Assembly (NCBI GenBank): GCA_037013495.1
Contig: CM072803.1
Span: forward strand, 20,171,501-20,235,500
DNA: 64,000 nt
DNA from: Hippophae tibetana
Lineage: Eukaryota > Streptophyta > Magnoliopsida > Rosales > Elaeagnaceae
Direction of reading: 5' to 3'
The notes beneath the pieces were generated by a model that had not been told where the DNA came from, ran no database searches, and worked only from the letters and a program-made list of their open reading frames with translations. Shown here piece by piece: positions 37,986-50,000 of this stretch (its first letter is position 1; the number at the start of each line of letters is the position of its first letter). The position numbers and the translations under genes are program-made.

Positions 37986-39017
37986 TCATTCCCTTCACTT
38001 CTAAACACACCTCAAAACCATTCTTCTCTTCTCTTTCTTTCTCTCATTTCTTAGTTTTTAAGCTTTTCTTAGTTTTTTTCTTAGTTTTTAGTTAAATTCT
38101 CTTAGTTTTAGAGTTCTTCTCTTTTTGAGAGGAACTTGTAATGTTTTTGTAATTTATTAGCTTTTTGATTCAATAAATGGGAGTGCAAATTCCGTTTGGA
38201 GATTTTCTAGCAACGGGAATAGCGTCGAAGTTCTTTAAGGATTTTATTTTCTTTACAGTTATTTTTTATGTTTTATTCTTACATGTTATATTTAATTTGT
38301 ATATGATTAAATTTAACTTTGTTGGTTGTTTGTAAACATGATATAATAATAACGTTGTTATGCTTGCGAAATATTAAATAGGTAAAAATCTCTAAAATGA
38401 GTTGATTTTGTTTTTATTCAAGATTTTATATTAAGAATGTTAGAGAGAAATATATTATTTTTTATTACAAACTTAAATCTGAAAATTAGATTTTAAGGTT
38501 TAGTTATCCGGTCTAATTTAGAGTAGTGCTCTTTTATTTGTTGGTACAATCGCCCGGTAGTTAGAGTAAAACTCTATTTCAAAAGTTTTTATAAGAATTA
38601 TTATGTGAAAATGTATTGACAACATGTTTTCAGTAGTGGTTTTAAAACTTGAAAGTTAGTACTCGGATAATTAAATTCTTATGTTTAATTTGGACACCTT
38701 GAATAAAGTTTAAACTGTCTAACCCCACCAAAGGTGGCATTTAAATGGTTCATTTTCAATCTCTTAGAAAAAAGGAATTAATTTAATTAACCAAATTAGT
38801 TATCAACCTCACCCATAGGTGTTAATTGATTTGTTTAGTTAACAAAGAATATCTAACCCCACCAAAGGTGGTATTTATATAAAAAAAAAGAGAATCAATA
38901 AAATATCAATTTATATCTTTAATAACCTAGATAATATGAGCAAGCATAATTAATTTAGTTATTATATCCATAAATACTCCACTATTATAAATGATAAAAT
39001 TTGCATAAATATTTATT

Positions 39018-39103
39018 GAATCTGTATCTATGTTTATTTTTATGTTATTAGATTATATTTATTGAACCTGTATCTATGTTTATTTTTATGTTATTAGATT
39101 AGA
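39018..39103 (+). repeat. Short tandem duplication in the gypsy LTR
   Basis: TATTGAA(T/C)CTGTATCTATG, TTTATTTTTATGTTATTAGA occurs twice in a row, with a unit of about 44 bp. Upstream in the same LTR, AACCCCACCAAAGGTGG recurs near 38722 and 38855. Confidence 0.75.
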
Positions 39104-39651
39104 AACACAAAAACCAAACTATCGTGACAGGATGTTTAGGATTTCATTTCGTTTTTAAAAGTTTGAATAATAAATTAAAAACCACATACATTCCTTCCTT
39201 AGATCGACCTTGGGAGTATACTTATCATTTTCTACGAAATGATTCGTGCACTTGCGAGAGTTTTATAAATATTAAAACCAAAGTATTGGCAAGAATCGAC
39301 GATGTCAGTTTTCGCTCATCACCATCCCACGTACATATTTTATAGTTCAATTTGTGAACAATTATAATTCAATTCAATTTTTAAACAATTATAATTCAAT
39401 TTAATTTTTGAACAATTATAATTCAATTCAATTTGTGAACAATAGAATTATCACGTAAGAAAAGAGTTAAATTATTTTAATAAAATGAAAAGATGTTAGA
39501 TTAAATTAGTGAGATTGTGGAAGGTTAAATATGTCAATAAATTTTTAAATTAAGATATATTGATGGCATAAATTCATTTTGGATGTGAGATTTGAACACT
39601 AAAGTTTAATTAAGAGTGCTAATAAATTGTGTTTCAACAACCCAACGTTCA

Positions 39652-40965
39652 TGTAAGGTTTATAAGTGTAGAAAATATTTGTGAACAAAACATTTAAACA
39701 TTATTTAGATTCTAGGTGAGTCTTTCAAGTATACTATTCAAGCCAAAGAAACTATCGAGTTCTAAATGAACACATCTCATGAAGATCTCTGTTTTTATGC
39801 ACGTTAAATTTCAGATTAGACACATAAGAACATGTTACATATAGGTTATTCAATCGATCGAGTAACGTTTGGATCGAGAGAGAATCAATCTACTATGATT
39901 AAAAATTCCCTCAGAATTAATTTTTTAAATGGGGTCGATCAATTGAAGTTTAGGGTTTGATTGATAGAGAATTCTCGATTTTTATTTTTTCATACCCTAT
40001 ATCGATTGAGATTTGATTAGATCAATCAATCATCTTTTAATCATTGTTTGGATCAATCGAAAAGGATTTCAATTTATTAATCTTTTCGGCTTGATTGAAC
40101 GAGCGACGAGGGTTTCAATATTAACCTAATTTTAATTTGAGCCAAATTGTTTTATTACTATATTGTTCTTATTCTTTAAAACTCTTTTAACTTATTTTAT
40201 GGATAGAATAATAATTAGCCTTTGACTTAGGATTTCCACAAATTCCATTTAAACAAAACTAAAGCATAAAAATTTCTCAACCACAATTGCTTTAACTTTT
40301 GCAACTTATGCTCTCTTTCTAAATCTTGTTTACAAAAACTATTTTATTATGTTTTTTTATTAATTAATCTATAAAATATTATGTGGTTGTGTTTGATTTA
40401 TTAATAAGCCTGCAATATTTGAGTTATTATACTTAATCATTTGTTCTAGTGTTGCTAGTGATTTTGATTTATCTGTTATTCTATTAAATCAAGTAGCTAT
40501 GATTATTCGTTGTTTAATTTCCTCTAGGATACATATTGTACTTATATTTTTATGCTAATATTTCAGGTTCCAACTGAACGAGTTCGATAACTTGTGTGAC
40601 TTGAGCTTATCGAAACGTTGGTCCAAATCTGAATACCTTGCTTATAAAGATTGTGAACGATAGTTGAGGTTTATAAGTAGGTTAATAGAGATATGACCTT
40701 GGAGGGTAGTTTAAGTCTTAATCTTGTAATCAAACATATTTTAATAGTGGATAGTTAAGTGTTTTGGTAGACTTTTCATTTTCTTCTTAGGTCATTGGTC
40801 TAAGTTATTTTCACCTAAAAATCTATTGTGTCAATTTATCCTTCAACATTTTTTTATTTACACGTGATTGTAAGGTTAAATGTCTGTGAAATTTAATTTG
40901 CCATACTTCGGCTAATTACTATTCATATCTTATAGCTAATTAGATCTATAACATAAAAACTTTCA
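39652..40965 (+). repeat. 5' LTR of the Copia element
   Basis: The 1314-bp LTR contains a central block rich in GATCGAT / ATCGATTGA motifs (39855-40110). It ends TAAAAACTTTCA, two bases before the primer-binding site. It is colinear with the 3' LTR and with the solo LTR at 34804. Confidence 0.85.
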
Positions 40966-40967
40966 AT

Positions 40968-40980
40968 TGGTATCAGAGCA
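40968..40980 (+). promoter_or_regulatory. Primer-binding site (initiator tRNA-Met type)
   Basis: TGGTATCAGAGCA starts two bases after the 5' LTR. It is complementary to the 3' end of plant initiator tRNA-Met, the usual minus-strand primer of Copia elements. Confidence 0.85.
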
Positions 40981-41019
40981 TGTCATTAGATATGCATAGT
41001 GTGTGCCTAGGACCTTGTT

Positions 41020-42460
41020 ATGGATTATTTGAGAGAGGATCCCTTTATAACCTGTGCTTCCTTCTTTAATGGGTCTAATCACCCTTATTAGAAGACTCGT
41101 ATGAGAGTGTTTCTATCGTTTATAGATGAGAATGTCTAGTCACTCTTAAACCTAGGAGCAAATAGACCATTAAAGATAAGATTGGTAGTAATTGGAATAA
41201 AAAAATATAAATGTTATTTTTAGTATTGTGTTTGCCAACAAAGTTCATCGTATATTTGATGTTGAAACTACCAAGCATGCTTGGGATATTATAGAGGTTA
41301 GCAATGAGGATACCACTTAAGTTAAAATAACAAAATTTTGCATGCCATGTAATAGGTTTGAAAATCTAAGAATGGAAGAATCTAAAAAAATTTCTAAATT
41401 TTGTATTAAATTATGTGACATTACTAACTCTTCTACTAGTCTTGGTAAGAAAATTGAGGAATCTAGATTTGTTCGAAAGATACTGTGTTATTTACCAGAT
41501 CGTATCTATACAAAGGTCACCACCATAAAATGAAAGTAAAGATATGGATACCATTCAAATTGAGAAACTAATGGACTCATCCTCACTTTTGAGATGAGCT
41601 TTTGAACTCCTACAAAGAACAAAGAACAAAGAACAAAGGTGTTGCTTTCAAAACATCCATGATTGAAGATGGTGACAATGACGATAAAGAAATGGTACTC
41701 ATAGCTAAAAGATTGAAGAAAATCTTCAACATAAAGAATCCTCAAAGCAAAGGATAATCAAGTCATTCAAAGGATCAGAATCCAAGATAACTCAAACCTT
41801 TGAGTTTTGAATGTGATAAATCTAAACTCATTGGATCTCAATGTTTTGAATATGTGCATAATGGTCACTTTAAAACTAACTGTGCAAATAAGAAGAACAA
41901 AATTGGAAGAGTCTTTGATACTACACTTACTTATATGAAAGTGACAGTGAAAATCCAATTGAATCAAAAAATAGTGATATCAATTTTTTGGCATTTACTG
42001 CAACAATTGGTAGACAATCCAGTAAGTCTGATATTGATTCAGATAATGAGGAAAGTGAATCTAAATTCTTACTAAATACATTTAATGCAACTAGTATTGA
42101 TGAATTGTTCATAGATTTAATAAGATATAGAAGGAAAAGAATAGGTTTCTTATACAAGTAATTAAACTTAATAAAAAACTAAAATCTTATGAAATAAATT
42201 CTTCAGTGTTGGACAAAGAAAATTTTGATTTGTGTGAACTTAATAATCTGAATTCAAGCCTTGTAGGTCTAAAACAAGAAAGACAAAATCTAATGGAGGA
42301 ACTTGAACAATCCAATGAAGTTGTAAAAAGACTAAACAATGGAGCTAAAAGGTTAAACAAGATTATGGATTATGGAAAGCTTATTGGAGATAAAAGAGGG
42401 CTATACTTTGTAGATAAGTATTTTATGCCATATTTTTCAAAACATTGTTTGTAAGACCTT
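41020..42460 (+). pseudogene. Copia gag remnant
   Basis: Broken frames give MRVFLSFIDENV, AWDIIE, and at 41342-41533 FENLRMEESKKISKFCIKLC and SRFVRKILCYLPDR. These match the UBN2-type gag of plant Copia elements. ESKDMDTIQIEKLM follows in another frame. A zinc knuckle at about 41840 reads CFEYVHNGHFKTNC: Tyr replaces the second Cys. 42206-42454 is a coiled-coil-like segment (LKQERQNLMEELEQSNEVV) ending GDKRGL, a block typical of the gag-protease linker in this group. It would have formed the capsid and nucleocapsid. Confidence 0.75.
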
Positions 42461-42739
42461 CTAATCCTCACTCTTCACACATAATACAAACATCTTGTAC
42501 ATCTACTTCTAAGTTTATTCCTATATGATATAACGTGGTAGAAAGGAACATATTAGACCTAAATATTTATTCTTGATGACCTATAATTATGATGATATTC
42601 TACATGCATCGTATTCAAGAAATAACAATTATGTTCTTAAAACTAAGCGTGTGATTCAAAAAACTAGAAAATTTAGATTTAGAAAATTGGATTTAAATTG
42701 TTATGTAGACCATATTGTACTTAAAGCTAAATATTTTAT

Positions 42740-42940
42740 TGCCTAGTATTTTGATAGTGGTTATTCTAAACATATAACTGATGATCATTTTTTTAAAATT
42801 GAAAAATATAATAAAAGAACAATTACTTTTGGTGATGGAAATAAATCAATGATTATTAGTAAATGTATAATTCAAATTAATGGTATACCTAAGTCATACG
42901 ATGTATTTCATGTTGATGGACTTAAGCCAACCCAATAAGG
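42740..42940 (+). pseudogene. Copia protease remnant
   Basis: YFDSGYSKHITDDHFFKIE holds the aspartic protease motif, with DSG retained and the usual Cys after it replaced by Tyr. ITFGDGNKSMI follows, the standard TFGD strand. The frame runs into the hAT MITE at 43036, which separates protease from integrase. Confidence 0.7.
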
Positions 42941-43035
42941 ATCAGTCAAATTTGTGATAAAAATTATAGTGTATAATTTACCAATAATCATTGTGTTATA
43001 ACATATCCAAAATGTGAATGTGTGGTTATAGAAAC

Positions 43036-43399
43036 TAGGGGTGTCCATAAACCGGACCGGATCAGACCAAACCGTAAAACCGGACCGGACCAAACCGAAC
43101 GATTTTACTAATCAAACGGTCTGGTCCAGTTTGTACTAATTTTAAACTGTTCGAACCGGACATGACCGGTTTAATAATATATGAAAATTTTCATATTATT
43201 CTTCATTAAATTATAAAAAAATCGGACCAAACCGGACCGAATCGTTTTATAAATCAAACGGTCTGGTCCGGTTTTTATTTCTTAAAACCGTTTCAAACAG
43301 TCTGGTCCAGTCCGGTCTGATCTGAGTAATATGAACGTTCCGGTTTGGTTACATTTTTTTTAGGCAAAACCGTACCGAATCAGACCATGGACACCCCTA
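43036..43399. mobile_element. hAT-type MITE with perfect 8-bp target duplication
   Basis: The 364-bp element has 13-bp terminal inverted repeats, TAGGGGTGTCCAT and its complement ATGGACACCCCTA. It is flanked by ATAGAAAC at 43028-43035 and again at 43400-43407. Eight-bp duplications and TAGGGG-type ends are hallmarks of hAT elements. The interior holds repeated ACCGGACCG / CGGTCTGGTCC motifs in both orientations and no coding frame. It lies between the protease and integrase remnants of the Copia element, so it inserted later than that element. Confidence 0.93.
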
Positions 43400-43479
43400 A
43401 TAGAAACTAGATCTCAAGATAATTGATACTTAATTAATATAGGCCATATTACTACAACTTGTAATTTAGCCAATGGTCA

Positions 43480-44330
43480 TCATGTTTCATTATGGCATGA
43501 AAAAATAGTATATATCAATTTTAAAGATCTTGTTAACTTAGTAAAAAGAATATTGTGTGTGGTCTACCTAAAATTTCTGAAACTGAAAAAACCTTTTTGT
43601 GAAGTATAAAAAATTGCAAAAAAATTTGCTCTTCTTGTAAGAAAATTGAAGGAATTAACACAAGCAAAACACTTAAGTTAATTCACTTTGCTCTCATGTG
43701 TCCTATAAGAACTGAGATTTTGGATGGCAAGAAATATATCATTGTTGCTATAAATGATGTTTCTTGTTTTACATTGGATATATTCTTGAAAGAAAAATCT
43801 AATGCATTTGATTTCTTTAGTTCTTTTGTCTTAAAATGCATATTGAATCAGGTAAAAAAATAATCAATATAATGAGACTAATGACTAATCATGAGAAGAA
43901 ATGTAAGAATTCAAGATATGTTGAATTTTACAAGAAATATAGTATAGTACATGAGTTCTAAGCACCAATCACCTCACAAAAAAATGGGATAGTTGAAATA
44001 AATAATCGGGTGCTACAAAAAATGGCAAGAATTTTGCTATGTGCAAAAGACATTCCTAAGAAGTTTTGGACTGAAGTGGTAAATACTTCATGTTGCATAG
44101 TGAATCATGTCTACCTACACCTAGGTACACACCAAATTTCTTATGAGTTATGGAAAGGTAAGAAACCTAATTTTAAACATCTATATGCATTTGGAAATAG
44201 ATGTTACATCCTTAGATATCATGAGAATCTAGGAAAATTTGATCTAGAAGTGATGAATGTATCTACCTAGGTTACTCATTAGCAAGTCGTGCTTTTAGAG
44301 TGTTCAACTTGAGAATTAGCATTGTGATGG
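43480..44330 (+). pseudogene. Copia integrase remnant
   Basis: Blocks include CSSCKKIEG (zinc region), DGKKYIIVAINDVSCFTLDI (core with Asp), then NGIVEINNRVLQKMARILLC and, at 44010-44270, KKFWTEVVNTSCCIVNHVYL, YELWKGKKPNFKHLYAFG and ENLGKFD. This matches the integrase core and the GKKP region of Copia elements. The catalytic Glu block retains VE but ERKNR has become EINNR. Stops and frame shifts abound. Confidence 0.75.
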
Positions 44331-44487
44331 AGTCTATCAATATTTTTGTAGATGATGCAGGTACTAGTACTCTAGTCATTGATGATAAAGATGAACCTTT
44401 AAGCACGAGCTTAGTAACTGAGTGACAAAATGACGAAACACCTAACACTAAAAAGGTAAAAAAGAAAAGCTAGATGAAGAGTAAGCT

Positions 44488-44706
44488 TTGAATGATGAAG
44501 AACATGGTTTTGAACAAGGTATTATTTCTTTTTATTGTGATAATACTAGTGTTATATGTGTCTCAAAAAAACATGTTTTGTATTATCCAACAAAATATAT
44601 AAACATTAGACATTATTTTATTAGGGAACTAGTAGAAGACAAAATATTACCCCTTGAGATTTATTCACTAAGGCACTTCATATCCAAAGATTTGAATCTC
44701 TTATAA
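44488..44706 (+). pseudogene. Copia RNase H C-terminal remnant
   Basis: FYCDNTSVICVSKKHVLYYP, TKYINIRHYFIRELVEDKIL and LEIYS match the end of Copia RNase H (CDN-x-SAI, K-x-P-V-x-H-x-RTKHI). It follows the integrase region by under 200 bases, so the whole RT and the first half of RNase H are deleted. 44707-46075 is non-coding internal sequence leading to the polypurine tract. Confidence 0.75.
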
Positions 44707-46075
44707 GTGTCTTAAGAATCTTCACTATTGATTAAATTTTCTTTAGTAATTGGTTTTCTTCTTTTTGCTTTGATTCTTTGTTCATTTGTTTCTCATAAAA
44801 CAAAAAAAGAAAAAGAAAAATAGGCATGATTTAACATTAACATTAACATTATATATTACTCTCGTATTTATTAACTATGCATTATGCAAATGGATATTGT
44901 GATTTATGCATTTATATATTTTTTACATCTAGTGATGGATGTTAACATGAATCTACTCACACACTCATTGGACACACATATATATGCAATGCTTAAAGTT
45001 TATGATTGACATTGTGAGATTTTAGGGCTTGAGATAATCTTGATTACTAAATTATAGTTGAACTTCATCTTTCACTTTTTAAAATGATGTTATAAAGATA
45101 TACATAGTTTTAAGAAGGTTACCTAATATGATGTATGAAGCTACCACAGTGGACAGAGAGTGATAACTCACAACTAATGTGAAAATCATTATGGTAGTTC
45201 TTGTAGCTCTTGCATAATTCCCTCACAAAAAAACTAAAGGAAAATAAAAAATATCAAAGTAATTGCATGCACACAAAAAGCCATAAATAACTATGCAGAA
45301 AGAAAAATAAATAACAGATCCCTCGTACACAAAATTATAATAATTAATGAGAAAAATTCCAAAAGAAAAAATTAATTAAGTTCTATCTTATTAAATAAAA
45401 TTTTATTATGTATAAGTATGAATTTACTACGGTGATACTCTTTTCTTTAAATCTTTCATAATTAATCATGAATGGGCTAATTTACATATTGTTGTTGTTT
45501 TATTATTTATATCACTTTTGATGACCGGAGATATGTCATTATATGTTTAAATATGTTTGTGTGTATTGTTTATATATATTTAGTCACACTTTAAACAAAA
45601 ATTGTTTTTCTCATTTGTGTGTTCTTATAGTCATGTTTAGCTCAATCTATTATTCTCAGTTAAAAAGAAATCTCTTTGCTTTTTCTGTGTTGCTTATTCG
45701 TATGATAAAAATGGAGAAAATTATTGAACATTAATTGAAAATATACAAAATGAGAAAAGTTAATTTAAAGAGATGATAATTAATTTGAAAATATTTTTTT
45801 AAAGATTATATACATAGGAGTAACATTTAAAATTTCCTATATGTTTTTTAGTCACTATTTCTTTTCTTATCCATTGTTTTATATATTAAAGTAATGAACA
45901 ATAAGTCTTTTGAGAGAATTTTCATGGTTGTCTGTGTTTTTGTCTTTTAGTTACACATAAGTTGTTAAGATTCAAGTGAAGATAGTTTCACTAGATCATA
46001 GTATAATTTCACTATGTAAAACATATTTTTCTATGACTGTTATGTAGTGAATAAGGGGTTTTGTCACACGAATAT

Positions 46076-46090
46076 GTCAAAGGGATAGAT
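46076..46090 (+). promoter_or_regulatory. Polypurine tract of the Copia element
   Basis: TCAAAGGGATAGAT immediately precedes the TG of the 3' LTR. Purine-rich sequence here primes plus-strand synthesis in LTR elements. Confidence 0.6.
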
Positions 46091-47081
46091 TGTAAGGTTT
46101 ATAAGTGTTGGTAACATTTGTGAACAAAATATCTAACTTAATTTATTTGCTTGGTAAGTCTTTTAAGAATACTATTCAAGCTGAATAAATTATCGAGCTC
46201 CAAACGAACACATCTCAGATATATCTCTATTATTATGCTCGTTAGATTTCATATTAAACACATAAAAAAATTTGCATATAGGCTACCTGATCGATCGAAT
46301 AACGTATGGATCGATTAAGAAAGTAGATAGATCGAGAATTGGTCTACCATGATTGAAAGTCCTATCAAAATTAATTTTTAAATGGGATAGATCAATCGAA
46401 GTTTAAAGGTTCAATCGATTGAGAATTCTCGAGTTTTATTTTTTAATACCCTAGATCAATCAAAATTTGGTTAAATCGACTTTAACCTAATTTTTATTCT
46501 AGTCAAATTATTTTATCACTATATTATCCTCATTATTTAAAGTTTTTTTTAGTGATTTTATAAACAGAATAGTAATTAGCCTTTGACCTTGGACTTCAAC
46601 AATTCTATTTAAACAAACATAAAACATAAAAATCTCTTAATCACAAATATTTTAACTATTGCAACTTATGTTCTCTCTAAATCTATTTTACAAAAAACTA
46701 TTAGTTAATGTTATAATGTCCAAGACACACATTGTATTTGTATTTTTGTACTAATATTTTAGATATCAACTAAATAGGTTCAATAACTCGCATGACTTGA
46801 GTTTATCGAAATATTTGTATGAATCTGAACACCTTGTAATTAAATATGTTTTCACAATAGATAATTAAATGATGTGATCAATGATGATTTTTATCTTAAG
46901 TTATTATTATGACTAAAGTTTTTTTCACTTAAAAAAATTTGTGTGTCAATTTATTTTTTTGTATTTTTTATTTATATATGATTGTATATATGATTATTTG
47001 TAAAATTTTAATTTATTAAATTGAATTAATTATTTATTTACCCTACTTTAACTAATTAAATCTACAGTATCATAATTTTCA
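46091..47081 (+). repeat. 3' LTR of the Copia element
   Basis: The 991-bp copy is colinear with the 5' LTR but lacks about 320 bp in total. One gap falls in the GATCGAT-rich block and others around 46690-46870. It ends CATAATTTTCA, followed by GTACA. Confidence 0.85.
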
Positions 47082-50000
47082 GTACACTTGGCGTAAAAGG
47101 AATGGGTTACTAATGCATATGTGTGAGTTGTATTAAAAACATAAACGATTATTTGAGTGTATTATATCATCGTATCATTATCACTAAATTGTTAAGGCGT
47201 GGGAGAATATGATAAATAACAATTAACAAATACAACAATAAAACGTGGGTTCTAAAAGCATGGCCCACGTGGCTAAATAAAATTGAAACAAAAAACTGGG
47301 GTTATAATAATAATTCTAACGCAATGCTCTTATAACAAAACGATGTATACTATTATAATATCAAATTTTAGATTTAAAAATATAAATGCTAATATCTATT
47401 AAAAAAATTAAAATTATTATATGATTAAAAAGTTAATTTTGTATAATTTTATTAAAACAAGACTTATGTATATGTTTCTAATCTATATAAAATATTAAAA
47501 TTTGGTATAAATTTTTAATTCATATAATTTAATCGTTAATATTTATAAATTTGATAAATTTAATCTAAAATTTTAATTTATATCAAATTGATTTAACATT
47601 ATTATATTTAACAATTATACAATTAATAGATTGAAGAATAAATTATAAATTGTATGAGTATTAAATTATATTTTTTAAAATAATTTAATGAATAAATGAA
47701 TTAAAAAATTAAAAATTAAGTTTATTCATAATTTATTATAATATCATTGAATTAATTTTATAAAAATTAAAATTTTAAATTAAATTTATCAAATTTAAAA
47801 ATATTAAAAATTAAATTATATAAATTAATTTTTTTAATTAAATTATAATATTTTAAATATGTTAGTTATCGAAAAAAAAACCTATCATTATAATATTTAT
47901 GTACGATTTTTCTCTGCGAAGAAAAAAGAGATCTTTGTTTGTTTCTTAATTATAGAATTGGTCATCCAACATCCAAGTTTTTCCACCTTTTCCTTTTCCT
48001 TCCTACGAAAATAATAATAAAAATAAAGTGATAATACATAAAATTTCCTTTTTACTTTTTTTGTTTCAATTTTTTTAAATTATGTAAAACAACACCCATA
48101 ACACTTACAATCATATCTAATAAATAATATTATTTTTTGATGCTTAATTATATAATTTTTTTATTTTATACTTTGCTTTTTTTAATATTTTAATAATATT
48201 ATATTTATAATCTTTTTTAAATTTAACATATATTTTAGTAATTATATTGAAATTGTACCTTGACAATCAACAATAACAAGTTAGAAAAAATGTTTTATTT
48301 ATTTATTATTTAATCTTTTAATTTTTAATTATAACACATGTAGATTAAATTTAAAAAGATAATGTAACTAATACTATAAAATAAAAAAAATTGATAAAAT
48401 TTAAAGAATAATTATTAATTAAGATATGAGTTTCTTGAACAAACTTTTTTACCCCATCTAAAGTCCTTTTTTTCAATTAGCAAAAAAAAAATGTCTTTTT
48501 CTTTTTGTAGATATATTAAAATATTATTTTTATTATTATCATTTTTATTTAAATAAAAAAAATTATTTTTATTTTGATTACATTATTTAAACAAATATAA
48601 TTATTGATAATAGTAATGATTTTATTAATTTAATTATTATTATCAATATTAGTTGCATCACATTTTCTCTATAAAAACCAACCGTTCTCAAGAGGTGCAC
48701 TTCCCACGAAATGGAATGGAAGATGAGTATTATGTCTTACATAATGAATCCTACTGTATAAATTGGGATAATAAAAATATAACTTTTCCACAAAAATATA
48801 TCCTTTTTGTTTTGCCTCATTGAATTTGTCGACTCAAAATATATTTTCCATATTTATAGTTTTATATCTAATTATGCAAATAATGTATTTGTCTTACATA
48901 TATTTGGGTAAAATGTGAGCATATAAGAAAAAAAATAATCATTAGGTTACAAATATGTTGGTTTTGATTTTATGATTTGATGTTTTTTGATTATTTGATT
49001 TAGATATTATTGATGTAATTTTATTTTGAATAAATGAAAAATATTTTTTTATAAAAAAAATAAAAAATAATAATCATATTTTAGTTAAAAAGTTGTTATA
49101 CACTATAACAATGCAATATTCATCCTGTGTTTTTTCTATTTAAAATAATAAGTTCTATTAATATATTTACGTTAAAAGGGCTTATAATATTGGAGTGATA
49201 TGATGTATGTTTTTTCTATTTAAAATAATAAGTTCTATTAATATATTTACTTTAAAAGGGTTTATAATATTGGAGTGATATGATGTATTTACCTAAATGG
49301 GATTAAATATAATAAAGCTCTAGAAAGTCTCTGGAAATATTCCTTAAATAACAATGGAATATTACCAATTTAAATTAATTGATTTTAAGGATCAATAAAT
49401 ACTTTTAGAAGCTTTTAAATTTAATTTAACTTTGTAGTATAAATTTGCATTTTGATATTATAACAATGACATAAATGGTTCATTTAGTTATGTTTTTACT
49501 AAAAGTGATTTTAAAAAAAATGAAGATGACTTATAAGAAACATAAAATATTATTTTTGAGCCCTAAAAAAATTTATGACATTCATTTTATGTTATATATA
49601 TATATATAACACCATTAGAAGTAATGGGTTAAAAAAATTCAAATAGAACAAATATCAATATCATATTTGATTTTTTTTTACCTTCTGGTTCTTAACGTGG
49701 ATGTAAGAAGATATTAGGATAATATTTATAATTATTTTGTATCAATATCAATATATTTATATAATAATTATTTATTGTAAGTGGATAATAATTTTTTATG
49801 ATTTAATCATGTTTTTTTATTTTTTTAGTATTTAGTTTAAAAAATTAAATATTAAAATAATTTTTATTCTACTACATTATTCAAAATATTGATATTATTT
49901 TTTACTTTTTAATTATTTAATACATATTTTTAATTAAAATAAAAAATATATAAAATAAGAATAAATAAAATCAATATGAATATTATAAGTATTGTGTGTT

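Larger units (their letters stand above)
37474..39321 (+). mobile_element. Solo LTR of a Ty3/gypsy-type retrotransposon
   Basis: The 1848-bp segment begins TGATGAG and ends CTCATCA, a perfect 7-bp terminal inverted repeat. It is flanked on both sides by the 5-bp duplication CCATC (37469-37473 and 39322-39326). It contains a GC-rich upstream region (37760-37880), a promoter with two TGACGTCA sites, a TATA box (CTATAAATACC, near 37975) and AATAAA at about 38172. The 3' end has AGATCGACCTTGGGAGTAT, CTTGCGAG and TTTTCGCTCATCA, a layout I associate with Athila/Tat-group LTRs. No primer-binding site follows, so the internal region was lost by LTR-LTR recombination. Structure is seen directly; the lineage is inference. 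Confidence 0.88.
39652..47081 (+). mobile_element. Degenerate Copia retrotransposon with two LTRs, RT deleted
   Basis: The 5' LTR is 39652-40965 and the 3' LTR 46091-47081; both open TGTAAGGTTTATAAGTGT and end in TTTCA. The flanking 5-mers are GTTCA and GTACA, a target duplication with one mismatch. A primer-binding site follows the 5' LTR and a purine-rich stretch (CAAAGGGATAGAT) precedes the 3' LTR. The internal order is gag, protease, integrase, RNase H end, which is Copia order, but the RT core is missing. All frames are broken. A hAT MITE is inserted at 43036. The 7.4-kb element is old and non-autonomous. Confidence 0.88.

Noticed and set aside
37705..38004. GC-rich patch with overlapping small frames on both strands; possible foreign or bacterial DNA
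   Set aside because: It lies inside a solo LTR with perfect termini and target duplication, so it belongs to the LTR.
44488..44706. Apparent independent small gene
   Set aside because: Its residues match the C-terminal block of Copia RNase H, and it lies inside the LTR pair.
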